From: Sphingomonas sp. | GTDB taxonomy: Bacteria > Pseudomonadota > Alphaproteobacteria > Sphingomonadales > Sphingomonadaceae | NCBI RefSeq assembly: GCF_019749955.1 | Contig: NZ_JAIEPC010000023.1 | Location: 1 to 64,000, forward strand | Direction: 5' to 3' | Length of the DNA stretch: 64,000 bases | In this document: positions 37,311 to 46,477 of the stretch, piece after piece | Numbering within the stretch: the stretch's first letter is position 1 | Layout of the letters: every line of letters starts with the position of its first letter | Notes under the pieces: generated by a model | The model's database searches: none | Told to the model about the DNA's origin: nothing | What the model saw: only the letters and a program-made list of their open reading frames with translations | Made by a program: the position numbers and the translations under genes

Positions 37311-37397
37311 TCAATCCGTTCGTGTCGAGCATAGTCGAGACGCGCTGGGGTGTCGCTTGTGGCCGGTTTCTCGACTTCGCTCGAAACAAACGGTTGA
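37311..37397. repeat. REP-like imperfect inverted repeat (type B, GTTTCGAGCGAAGTCGAGA)
   Basis: TCAATCCGTTCGTGTCGAGCATAGTCGAGA ... TCTCGACTTCGCTCGAAACAAACGGTTGA. Confidence 0.85.
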
Positions 37398-37444
37398 ATG
37401 GGGAGACATCAAACTCTGATCCAGCGATTTAGGGGGAGCGTCGG

Positions 37445-39499
37445 CTACCCCGACCGGAGCAGCGCCACCCCCGCGTCGCGTTCGAACAGGTAGAGCGCCA
37501 GCCGCGCCGCTTGGCCCCGCCCGCCCGCCAGCCCGCCGTCGCGGTCGATCAGCAGCCTTGTGTCGTCGTGCGCGATCGGCAGCAACTCGCTCAGCATCTC
37601 CGGGCTGGCGAGCCGGAATTGCGCTTCGCCCGATTGGCGCGTGCCGAGCAATTCACCCGCGCCGCGCAACCGCAAATCCTCCTCGGCGATGCGGAAGCCG
37701 TCGTTGGTCTCGCGCATCAACGCGAGCCGCGCGCGCGCTGTTTCGCTGAGGTGGCTCCCACGGATCAGCAGACAGTTCGATGCCCCGCTCCCGCGCCCCA
37801 CCCGCCCGCGCAACTGGTGCAGCTGGGCGAGGCCAAAGCGATCGGCGGCTTCGATTACGATGAGGGTCGCATTCGGCACATCGACACCGACCTCGATCAC
37901 CGTCGTCGCGACCAGCACCCCGGTGCGCCCCGCCGAGAAGGCGGCCATCACCGCGTCCTTTTCCGGCCCCTTCATCCGCCCATGCACCAGCGCGACCTTG
38001 TCGCCGAAGCGCGCGCGCAGTGTTTCGGCGCGGGCCTCGGCAGCAGCGAGATCGCTCTTCTCGGACTCCTCGACCAGCGGGCACACCCAATAGGCCTGCC
38101 CCCCCGCCGCCAAATGCCGCCCCAGCCCCTCGACGACATCGGCGAGCCGGTCCTCCGAGATCACGCGCGTCTCGATCGGCGTGCGGCCCGGCGGCATTTC
38201 GTCGAGCTTGCTGACGTCCATCTCGCCGTAAACGGCCAGCGTCAGGGTGCGCGGAATCGGCGTTGCGGTCATTGCGAGCAAATGCGGGTGCTGGCCCTTG
38301 GCGGTGAGCATCATCCGCTCGGCGACGCCGAAGCGGTGCTGCTCGTCGACCACGATCAGGCCGAGGTCTTTATAGCCGACCGCCTCCTGGAAGATCGCGT
38401 GGGTGCCGATCAGGATATCGATCGACCCATCGGCGAGGCCCATCAAGGTCGCCTCGCGCACGCGCCCCTTGTCGCGCCCGGTGAGCACCGCGATGTTGAC
38501 CGGTAGCCCCGCGAGCAACCGCTGGAGACTGTCGAAATGCTGGCGCGCGAGGATTTCGGTGGGAGCAAGGAACGCGCCTTGCGTCCCCGCTTCCACCGCG
38601 ATCAGCAGCGCCATCGCCGCGACCAGCGTCTTGCCCGATCCGACATCGCCTTGCAGCAGCCGCAGCATCGGCTGGGTCTGGCGCAGATCGCCCTCGATCT
38701 CCGCCACTGACCGGGTCTGCGCGCCGGTCGGCTGGTAGGGTAGCTGAAGCATCGCGCGCAGCCGTCCGTCGCCGACCAGCGCCCTACCCTTGCGTGCGCG
38801 GGTGGAGGCGCGCACCAAAGTCAACGCGAGTTGGTTGGCGAACGCTTCGTCATAGGCGAGCCTCGCCCGCGCAGGCCCGTCCTGCGGATCGGCGTGAACG
38901 CGGACGAGGGCTTCGCGCCATCCCGGCCAGCCGCGCTGCGCGAGCAGCCCCGGCTCGACCCATTCGGGCAGATCGGGCGCGCGCTCGATCGCCTGGCCCG
39001 CGAGCAGGCCCAACCGCTTTGACGTCATGCCATCGGACAGCGGATAGATCGCCTCGCGCCCGCCAATCCCATCGGCCTCGTCGAGCGGGACGACGTGATC
39101 GGGGTGGATGATCCGCAATTCCTGCCCGTACATTTCGAGCCGCCCCGACACGCGCCGCGCTTCGCCCAAGGGCAGCAGCTTCTTCACCCAGCCGCCATTG
39201 CCGCCGAAATAGACGAGGCTGACGTAATTGCCCTTGGCATCGGTGGCATGCACCCGCATCGGCCCGCGCCCGCCTTGCTTGTAATCGACCGCCGTCAGCG
39301 TGATCACGACCGTCTGCCCGGCATCCGCCATGTCGAGCTCGTCGCGCGCGACGCGGTCGATCCACCCGGTCGGCAGATGAAAGGCCACGTCGATCACGCG
39401 CGCGATCCCCAGCCGGTCGAGCGGTTTGGCGAGTGCTGGCCCCACGCCCTTCAGCGCGGTGATCTCGGCGAACAGTGGATTGAGGATTTGCGGGCGCAT
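37445..39499 (-). CDS. recG: ATP-dependent DNA helicase RecG
   Basis: LKGVGPALAKPLDRLGIARVIDVAFHLPTGWIDR; GDVGSGKTLVA; VVDEQHRFGV; QLRGRVGRG. Confidence 0.97.
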   Translation of the reverse strand: MRPQILNPLFAEITALKGVGPALAKPLDRLGIARVIDVAFHLPTGWIDRVARDELDMADAGQTVVITLTAVDYKQGGRGPMRVHATDAKGNYVSLVYFGGNGGWVKKLLPLGEARRVSGRLEMYGQELRIIHPDHVVPLDEADGIGGREAIYPLSDGMTSKRLGLLAGQAIERAPDLPEWVEPGLLAQRGWPGWREALVRVHADPQDGPARARLAYDEAFANQLALTLVRASTRARKGRALVGDGRLRAMLQLPYQPTGAQTRSVAEIEGDLRQTQPMLRLLQGDVGSGKTLVAAMALLIAVEAGTQGAFLAPTEILARQHFDSLQRLLAGLPVNIAVLTGRDKGRVREATLMGLADGSIDILIGTHAIFQEAVGYKDLGLIVVDEQHRFGVAERMMLTAKGQHPHLLAMTATPIPRTLTLAVYGEMDVSKLDEMPPGRTPIETRVISEDRLADVVEGLGRHLAAGGQAYWVCPLVEESEKSDLAAAEARAETLRARFGDKVALVHGRMKGPEKDAVMAAFSAGRTGVLVATTVIEVGVDVPNATLIVIEAADRFGLAQLHQLRGRVGRGSGASNCLLIRGSHLSETARARLALMRETNDGFRIAEEDLRLRGAGELLGTRQSGEAQFRLASPEMLSELLPIAHDDTRLLIDRDGGLAGGRGQAARLALYLFERDAGVALLRSG

Positions 39500-39575
39500 G
39501 ACTATGTCGCCTCTGTAACCCGAGCCGGCACCTGCTTCCAAGCGGTGACCCGGCCAATCGCCGTTGGAGTGTTTG

Positions 39576-39842
39576 ATGGACCGCGAGACTCGCCTGAAAC
39601 GCCTGCACTTCCGCGCGCACCACCGCGGCACCAAGGAAGCCGATCTGCTGATCGGCGGCTTCTTCGACGCGCATGGCGCCGGCTGGTCGGAGGCCGAGAT
39701 GGCGCTGTTCGAGGAACTGATCGAGGAGCAGGACGTCGACATCATGGCCTGGGCGATGGCGACGCAGGTGGCGCCCGCGCGCTATGAGGGATCGATCCTC
39801 GCGGCGCTGAAGGTGCTAAATTACGTGCCGGTGGCCGACTAA
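39576..39842 (+). CDS. sdhE: FAD assembly factor SdhE (succinate dehydrogenase assembly factor 2)
   Basis: RLKRLHFRAHHRGTKEADLLIGGFFDAH...FEELIEEQDVDIMAWAM. Confidence 0.93.
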   Translation: MDRETRLKRLHFRAHHRGTKEADLLIGGFFDAHGAGWSEAEMALFEELIEEQDVDIMAWAMATQVAPARYEGSILAALKVLNYVPVAD

Positions 39843-39849
39843 GTCGCCA

Positions 39850-42800
39850 ATGCCCAACCTCGCCACTCTCCTCACCGCCCCCGCACCGCTCACCCTTGCG
39901 GGGGTGCCGAACGGCTTCCTGCCCTGGCTGCTCGCCGATCTCGCGCGCGCGGCTGGGCGCACCGTGTTCATCGCCCCCGACGAAGCGGCGATGCGCGCGA
40001 TCGAGGCGGCGGCGCCCTTTTTCGCGCCCGAGATCGAGACGATCGCCTATCCGGCGTGGGATTGCCTGCCCTATGACCGCGCCTCGCCCACGCTGCGAGT
40101 GATGGCCGAGCGGGTGGCGGCGCTCCACAAGCTGCAAGCCAAGCGCACCCGCCCGCAGTTGATCCTGACGACCGCCAACGCCGCCGCGCAACGCACGCTC
40201 ACCCCATTCCGCATCCGCCAGCTCGTCGCGACACTCGCGCCGGGCGAGCGGATCGGGCGCGACCGAGTTGCAGGGCTACTCCAGGCCAATGGCTATATGC
40301 GCGTAGAGACGGTGACCGATTCGGGCGAATATGCGGTGCGCGGCGGGCTGGTCGATCTGTTCCCCAGCGGAGCCGAGGCAAGTCTGCGGCTCGATTTTTT
40401 CGGCGACGAGATCGAATCGGTCCGCACTTTCGACCCCGCCGACCAGCGCACGACCGGGCGGCTCGATGGCTTCACGCTGTTGCCCGCGTCCGAAGCGTTG
40501 CTCGACGAGGACAGCGTCAAGCGCTTCCGCACCCGCTACCGCGACCGCTTCGGCGCGACCGCGACCGGCGATCCGCTTTATCAGGCGATCAGCGAGGGGC
40601 GGCGGCTGGCGGGGATGGAGCATTGGCTGCCGCTGTTCGAGGAAAAGCTCGCAACCCTGTTCGACCATCTTGGCGACGACACCGTGATCGTGTGCGATTC
40701 GGGGGTCGCGAGCGCGGTCGAAAGCCGGTTCGAGGCGATCAGCGATTATCACGCCAACCGCGTTCGCGCTCAGTCGAACGATCCCGGCAGCTATCGCCCG
40801 CTCCCCGCCGACCAGCTCTATCTCGCCCCCACCGAATGGCAGGCGCGGCTTGAGAGCGCGAAGGCCCACCTCGTCACCCCGTTCCACGAACCCGCAAGCG
40901 AGCGCGTGCTCGAATTCGACGTCGACGGCCCGCGCGACTTCGCGCCCGAGCGCGCATCGGGCGCCAATATCTACGAAGCCGTGACCGATCACGCCGCCAA
41001 GGTGATGAAAAAGCGCAAACTCGTGCTCGCCAGCTATTCGATCGGCGCGCGCGACCGGCTGTCGGGGTTGCTCGCCGATCATGGCCTGAAGCGGCTGATG
41101 AAGGCGGATAGCTGGCAGGACGCGCTGGGGCTTGCTGCCAGCGGCAATGTCGCGCTGATCGTCCTGCCGCTCGACCACGGCTTTACCGCGCCCGATGTCG
41201 CGGTGCTGACCGAGCAGGACATGCTCGGCGACCGGCTGGTGCGCCGGACCAAGCGCCGCAAGTCGGCCGACGCCTTCCTCGCCGAACTGGCGACGCTCAC
41301 TCCTGGCGATCTCGTCGTCCATGTCGATCACGGCATCGGCCGCTATATCGGGCTGACGCAAATCCCGGTCGGCCAGAGTCCGCATGATTGCGTCGCGCTC
41401 GAATATGCCGGCGGCGACAAGCTCTACGTGCCCGTTGAGAACATCGACGTGCTCAGCCGCTATGGCAGCGACGAGGCGGGGACGCTCGACCGGCTGGGCG
41501 GCGAGGCATGGCAGCGGCGCAAGTCGAAGATGAAGGATCGCATCCGCGAGATTGCGGGTGAACTGATTGCGATCGCAGCCGAACGCGCGCTGCGCCCCGG
41601 CGAAATCGCCGAACCCGATGCGAGTGGCTATCCGAGCTTTGTCGATCGCTTTCCGTACCAGGAAACCGACGATCAGGACCGCGCGATCGGCGAAGTGCTC
41701 GACGATCTGGCGGCGGGCAAGCCGATGGACCGGCTGATCGTCGGCGATGTCGGCTTCGGCAAGACCGAGATCGCGCTGCGCGCCGCCTTCGTGGCGGCGA
41801 TGGCGGGGCTGCAAGTCGCAGTGGTCTGCCCGACGACGTTGCTCGCGCGCCAGCATTACAACAACTTCGTCGCGCGTTTCGAAGGCTTCCCGCTCAGGAT
41901 CGGGCGCCTGTCGCGCCTCGTCACCGCCGCCGAGGCCAAGACGACGCGCGAGGGGCTCGAGGCCGGCACGATCGACATCGTCATCGGCACTCATGCCATC
42001 CTCGCCAAGAGCGTCGGCTTCAAGCGGCTAGGCCTTGTCGTGGTGGATGAGGAACAGCGGTTCGGGGTCACGCACAAGGAGCGGCTGAAGGCGCTCAAGA
42101 GCGATGTCCATGTCCTCACCCTCACCGCGACGCCAATCCCGCGCACGCTCCAGATGGCGATGAGCGGCCTGCGCGAACTGTCGGTGATCCAGACCCCGCC
42201 GGTCGACCGGCTCGCGGTGCGCACCTATGTGATGCCGTGGGACCCGGTGGTGCTGCGCGAGGCGCTGCTGCGCGAGCATTACCGCGGCGGGCAAAGCTTC
42301 TTCGTCACCCCGCGCATCGCCGACCTGCCCGAGATCGAGGAATTTCTGCGCGAGCACGTCCCCGAAGTCCGCTACGTCGTCGCGCACGGCCAGATGGCGC
42401 CGACGCAAGTCGAAGAGCGGATGAGCGCCTTCTACGACAAGAAATTCGAAGTGCTCGTGTCGACGACGATTGTCGAATCGGGCCTCGACATCCCAAGCGC
42501 GAACACGATGATCATCCACCGCGCCGATCGCTTCGGCCTCGCCCAGCTCTATCAACTGCGCGGGCGCGTCGGGCGCGCCAAGACGCGAGCCTACGCTTAC
42601 CTCACGACGCCAGCCGACCGGATCGTCACCGAAACCGCCGAGAAGCGGCTCAAAGTCCTTTCCGATCTCGAATCACTCGGCGCGGGGTTCCAGCTCGCGA
42701 GCCACGATCTCGACATTCGGGGTGCGGGCAATCTGCTTGGCGACGAGCAATCGGGGCATATCCGCGAAGTCGGCTATGAACTCTACCAGTCGATGCTTGA

Positions 42801-43299
42801 GGAAGCGATCATGGACGCCAAGGCCGGCGGCATGGCGAAGCGTCCACGCGACTTCTCACCCCAGATCACGATCGACGCGCCGATCTTGATCCCCGACGAT
42901 TATGTCCCCGATCTCGATCTGCGCATGGGGCTCTACCGCCGCCTCAACGACATTGACGAGCCCCAGGGCATCGAATCCTTCGCCGCTGAACTGATCGACC
43001 GCTTCGGCCCGCTGCCCGACGCGACCGAGAATCTGATCCGCCTCATTGAGATCAAGCTGCATGCGAAAAAGGCGTGCGTCGCCAAGATCGACGTCGGTCC
43101 GCGCGGGGCGCTGGTCGCGTTCCATGACGACAATCCGCCGAACATTCCGGGGCTGCTGGCCTATGTCGAGCGACTCGGCGGCATTGCCAAGCTGCGGCCC
43201 GATTCGAAGCTCGTGCTGACCCGCGCCTGGGGCGATCCCAAAGCGCGGCTCAACGGTGCGCTGCAACTCGCGCGGGGGCTTGCCAAGGCAGTGGGCTGA
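39850..43299 (+). CDS. mfd: transcription-repair coupling factor Mfd
   Basis: 1149 aa; CarD-like RNAP-interaction region VVHVDHGIGRYIGL; helicase GDVGFGKTEIALRAAF, VVDEEQRFGV. Confidence 0.98.
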   Translation: MPNLATLLTAPAPLTLAGVPNGFLPWLLADLARAAGRTVFIAPDEAAMRAIEAAAPFFAPEIETIAYPAWDCLPYDRASPTLRVMAERVAALHKLQAKRTRPQLILTTANAAAQRTLTPFRIRQLVATLAPGERIGRDRVAGLLQANGYMRVETVTDSGEYAVRGGLVDLFPSGAEASLRLDFFGDEIESVRTFDPADQRTTGRLDGFTLLPASEALLDEDSVKRFRTRYRDRFGATATGDPLYQAISEGRRLAGMEHWLPLFEEKLATLFDHLGDDTVIVCDSGVASAVESRFEAISDYHANRVRAQSNDPGSYRPLPADQLYLAPTEWQARLESAKAHLVTPFHEPASERVLEFDVDGPRDFAPERASGANIYEAVTDHAAKVMKKRKLVLASYSIGARDRLSGLLADHGLKRLMKADSWQDALGLAASGNVALIVLPLDHGFTAPDVAVLTEQDMLGDRLVRRTKRRKSADAFLAELATLTPGDLVVHVDHGIGRYIGLTQIPVGQSPHDCVALEYAGGDKLYVPVENIDVLSRYGSDEAGTLDRLGGEAWQRRKSKMKDRIREIAGELIAIAAERALRPGEIAEPDASGYPSFVDRFPYQETDDQDRAIGEVLDDLAAGKPMDRLIVGDVGFGKTEIALRAAFVAAMAGLQVAVVCPTTLLARQHYNNFVARFEGFPLRIGRLSRLVTAAEAKTTREGLEAGTIDIVIGTHAILAKSVGFKRLGLVVVDEEQRFGVTHKERLKALKSDVHVLTLTATPIPRTLQMAMSGLRELSVIQTPPVDRLAVRTYVMPWDPVVLREALLREHYRGGQSFFVTPRIADLPEIEEFLREHVPEVRYVVAHGQMAPTQVEERMSAFYDKKFEVLVSTTIVESGLDIPSANTMIIHRADRFGLAQLYQLRGRVGRAKTRAYAYLTTPADRIVTETAEKRLKVLSDLESLGAGFQLASHDLDIRGAGNLLGDEQSGHIREVGYELYQSMLEEAIMDAKAGGMAKRPRDFSPQITIDAPILIPDDYVPDLDLRMGLYRRLNDIDEPQGIESFAAELIDRFGPLPDATENLIRLIEIKLHAKKACVAKIDVGPRGALVAFHDDNPPNIPGLLAYVERLGGIAKLRPDSKLVLTRAWGDPKARLNGALQLARGLAKAVG

Positions 43300-43303
43300 C
43301 GCG

Positions 43304-44356
43304 TCAGATCGCCACGCCGCACTGCTTCAACGCTTCCTCGACCGCAGCGGTCGGCGCGCAGGCGATGTCGGGCGCAAAGCCGGTCCCTTCCCAATCCTTC
43401 CCTGTCGTCGGATCGATTGCCCGCCCCACCGGCAGGAACACCGCGAGCCCGGCCCCGAGCGGCTCGAATCCGCCGAAATGATTGGCGCCCGCCGTGGTTT
43501 CGCCGATCAGCTTCGCGCGGCCCGTATGCTTGAACGCGAGCGCAAGATGCTCGCCCGCCGACGCGGTCCCCTTGGAAACCAGGTAAAAGGCCTTGGCGCC
43601 GAACAGCCGCTTCTCCGTCGCGTGGGGCAGGACAAAATGCTCTTTGCGGGCAATGCCTGCTGGCCCAGCAACGTCCCTGATCCCCACCTCGCCCTCGAAC
43701 GGCGAGCCGCGCGTCTTGGCAATCGCTTCGACCATTTCCATCTGCGCGAGCACCGTTTCGCGCGGATAGAGATAGGGCAGCATCACGCCCATTTCGTCGA
43801 TACCGCCGCCGCCATTGTAGCGGCAGTCGATGATGAGGGCGTTCGCGCTCGCATGCGCCGCCATGAAGTCGCGGACCGTCGCGAGGGCAGTCGGCTCTCC
43901 GGTAAACCCGATGAAGCGGATATAGGCGACGCCCTTCGCCAGCCAGCCAGCGTCCTCGACCGACGCCCGGCGGCGCACGCGCGCGGATGGAGGCGCACCG
44001 GTTGGCGCGCGTGGCGGTCCGCCGGGCAACGCCGCAGCAGGCGCGATGCGCAAATGATTGTCGGCGGATACCGCCTGCAGATCGGCGGTCAGTTGATCGC
44101 CCAATTGGGCCGGATCGGTGATCGCCGCATACCCCCCGCTTGCGAGCTTGGTACGCAGCATCTGGGCGTAGCGCTTGCCGATGTCAGGCATCACATAGCC
44201 CGATTCGAGCAGGTCGGCGAGCTTCGCCACCGCTGCCGCAAGCTCGTTCGACCCCGCCTGCGCGAACGCCGCACCGCTACCAAGTGCTGCAATACCCGCC
44301 GCTGAAAGCCCCAAAAATGCGCGCCGCTCCACTGCCAAGTCCATCATCCACCTCAT
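43304..44356 (-). CDS. S41 family peptidase
   Basis: Tat/Sec-like signal RRAFLGLSAAGIAALG; ALIIDCRYNGGG; STASAGEHLA-like catalytic region. Confidence 0.85.
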   Translation of the reverse strand: MRWMMDLAVERRAFLGLSAAGIAALGSGAAFAQAGSNELAAAVAKLADLLESGYVMPDIGKRYAQMLRTKLASGGYAAITDPAQLGDQLTADLQAVSADNHLRIAPAAALPGGPPRAPTGAPPSARVRRRASVEDAGWLAKGVAYIRFIGFTGEPTALATVRDFMAAHASANALIIDCRYNGGGGIDEMGVMLPYLYPRETVLAQMEMVEAIAKTRGSPFEGEVGIRDVAGPAGIARKEHFVLPHATEKRLFGAKAFYLVSKGTASAGEHLALAFKHTGRAKLIGETTAGANHFGGFEPLGAGLAVFLPVGRAIDPTTGKDWEGTGFAPDIACAPTAAVEEALKQCGVAI

Positions 44357-44359
44357 GAC

Positions 44360-44375
44360 TACAGTTGTAACTGTA
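44360..44375. promoter_or_regulatory. candidate MarR operator, inverted repeat TACAGTT-GT-AACTGTA
   Basis: Perfect 7-bp arms, 2-nt spacer, in divergent S41 / marR intergenic region beside tatataa. Confidence 0.6.
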
Positions 44376-44423
44376 AGCGCTTATATAACTTGTCTCGGCC
44401 TTGTGAAGTGCTAAAATGCGGGG

Positions 44424-44897
44424 ATGTCGAACAACCACACCTCCGGCGCTGCCAGTTTCGGTGCCGCGCTTCGCCGTTTGATCGATCAGCTCGATGGCGC
44501 GCTCGAAGCGGCTTATGTCGCTGACGGGCTCGATTTCCGACCGCGCTACACGCCGATCCTGCGCGCCATCCTCGCCCACGGCCCGCTCACGCTGCGCGGC
44601 CTCGCCGATCAGCTTGGCGTCTCGCACTCGGCGGTCAGCCAGACGATCGCGCAAATGGCTGCGCGCCAGCTCGTTACCGTGACCAAAGGCCGCGATGCGC
44701 GCGAGCGGATCGTTGACTTGAGCGATGCCACGCTTGCCCTAATGCCGCGCCTCGAATGCCATTGGGCAACGGCCCGCGCCGCAACCGAAGCGCTCGATAC
44801 CGCCGTTGGCGGCATGCTGGTCGATGCCGTCGCGCGCGCGAACGCCGCGCTGGCAGAGCGGCCGTTCAAGCACTGGCTCGACGACCAGCGGCAATAG
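44424..44897 (+). CDS. MarR family transcriptional regulator
   Basis: wHTH PILRAILAHGPLTLRGLADQLGVSHSAVSQTIAQMAARQLVTVTKGRDARERIVDLS. Confidence 0.93.
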   Translation: MSNNHTSGAASFGAALRRLIDQLDGALEAAYVADGLDFRPRYTPILRAILAHGPLTLRGLADQLGVSHSAVSQTIAQMAARQLVTVTKGRDARERIVDLSDATLALMPRLECHWATARAATEALDTAVGGMLVDAVARANAALAERPFKHWLDDQRQ

Positions 44898-45035
44898 GCT
44901 CGCGGCAAAAGGTCAGTGATACTCGTGCGACTTTGGTCACCGCATGGAGCGGGGCGCAGTCAGATGGCCAATGTCGCTTGCAAAAGCGGTCAGTTAATAG
45001 TCTACTCGAACAGTAGGAATATAGGGAGTCGGTCG

Positions 45036-45428
45036 ATGGAACGTCACGCCTTGTTGCTGTTCGTCGTCGTCCCCGTGTTTGCGGGCTGCCACAAGATTGA
45101 AACTGTCGGCGGATCCTCGTCAGAGCGCCACAGTGGGCGCTATGAAGGGGTCGGCATCGCAACGCCGGGCGATCAATGGCGCAAGCTTGCCGATGCGCCC
45201 AAGCCAACGTCCGACAAAGCGGCAACGCTGGACGACGACGATTATGTTGTCTTCGTCACCGATACCAAAACCGGCGAAGTGCGCGAATGCGGCAATCGCA
45301 GCGGCTTTTGCGTAAAGATGCAACCATGGGCCAAGCCCGCGCCTGAAGCCCCGCTCGCGTTGACCGAGCATAAGCGCATTTCGGATGCCAGCGAGACAAT
45401 GAGCAACGAAGCAATGGCGACCGAATAG
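45036..45428 (+). CDS. hypothetical lipoprotein
   Basis: MERHALLLFVVVPVFAGCHKIE lipobox-like N-term. Confidence 0.6.
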   Translation: MERHALLLFVVVPVFAGCHKIETVGGSSSERHSGRYEGVGIATPGDQWRKLADAPKPTSDKAATLDDDDYVVFVTDTKTGEVRECGNRSGFCVKMQPWAKPAPEAPLALTEHKRISDASETMSNEAMATE

Positions 45429-45506
45429 CCAATCCCGTCGCGCTGTTCCCGCCAGTGGCGCATTGATATCGCCTCATGCTATGTCGCACCCGCTGGGGAG
45501 GACGGC

Positions 45507-46028
45507 ATGGCCGACTTGGACATCACCGCGCGCTGGACGCTGCTCGCCGAAACGGTGCGGCAAATGGCGCAGGCGCGTTCGGCGGCTGACGTAGTGACGC
45601 TCGCCCATGCCACTGCCCGCCGGATTGCGCGCGCCGACGGTATCACGATCGTCAAGCGCATCGGCGAGGAGACCGACTATCTCGCCGAGGACACAGACGA
45701 ACCGCTTTGGACCGGTCTGCAATTTCCGATCGACAAATGCCTTGCCGGTCGCGCGATGACCGAAGAGCGGACGATCAACGTGCCTGACATCACCCATGTC
45801 GAGAACATTCCGCTCAATGTCTATCTCGCGACCTTCATCCGCAGCCTCGTCGCCGTGCCGATCGGCGACCACCCGCCAAGCTATGCGATCTGCGCCTATT
45901 GGAAGGAAACGCGGCCAATCGACCCCGATGCGCTCGTGCTGTTCGAAGCGCTGGCGCGCGGCATGGGCGCGGCCTTCGCGCTGGTCGAAATTCTCGATCT
46001 CGCCGCGCGCAACAGCACGAAAGCCTAG
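45507..46028 (+). CDS. GAF domain-containing protein
   Basis: AHATARRIARADGITIVKRIG...DKCLAGRAMTEERTINVPDI...IRSLVAVPIG. Confidence 0.85.
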   Translation: MADLDITARWTLLAETVRQMAQARSAADVVTLAHATARRIARADGITIVKRIGEETDYLAEDTDEPLWTGLQFPIDKCLAGRAMTEERTINVPDITHVENIPLNVYLATFIRSLVAVPIGDHPPSYAICAYWKETRPIDPDALVLFEALARGMGAAFALVEILDLAARNSTKA

Positions 46029-46034
46029 CTGCCC

Positions 46035-46475
46035 TTAGCTGCTGTGGTCGGCAATGATCTTCCAGCCGCCCGCTTCCTTCGCGAAGATGAGCGAGGTCGG
46101 CCCGGTCGCGGTTTTGCCGTTCGGATAGGTCAGCAGATACTGGCCGATGTAAAGCGCATGGGTCGCATCGAGCAGGCGAAAATCGAGCGTCTTGAAGGTC
46201 AGGACCCCGCGCTTGGCCGGATCGTCGAAGCTGTAGCGCGCCTTGTACCGCGTGATCATCGCGGCCTTGCCGCGCAGCAGCCCCTCTTTGGTGACGAAAC
46301 TCGTCTGGGGACCGTCCGAATAGACTGCCATGAAGGCATTCACATCGCCCTTGTTCCACCCGGCAGCGCTCGCGGTCATCGCCGCTTCGACCGCATGTTT
46401 TTCGGGCGGATGCGCGACGGCAGGCGCGACCAACGCAATCGCAGCGGGCAAGCCGATCCAGGCCAGTTTCGACAT
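46035..46475 (-). CDS. SnoaL/DUF4440-like secreted protein (NTF2 fold)
   Basis: Signal peptide; AGWNKGDVNAFMAVYSDGPQTSFVTKEGLLRGKAAM...GGWKIIADHSS. Confidence 0.82.
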   Translation of the reverse strand: MSKLAWIGLPAAIALVAPAVAHPPEKHAVEAAMTASAAGWNKGDVNAFMAVYSDGPQTSFVTKEGLLRGKAAMITRYKARYSFDDPAKRGVLTFKTLDFRLLDATHALYIGQYLLTYPNGKTATGPTSLIFAKEAGGWKIIADHSS

Positions 46476-46477
46476 CG

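Noticed and set aside
40276-41994. 572-aa minus-strand ORF
   Set aside because: Complement frame of mfd; shadow ORF.
37445-43299. recG-sdhE-mfd arrangement as a novel system
   Set aside because: I recall this order as common in alphaproteobacteria; not unusual.
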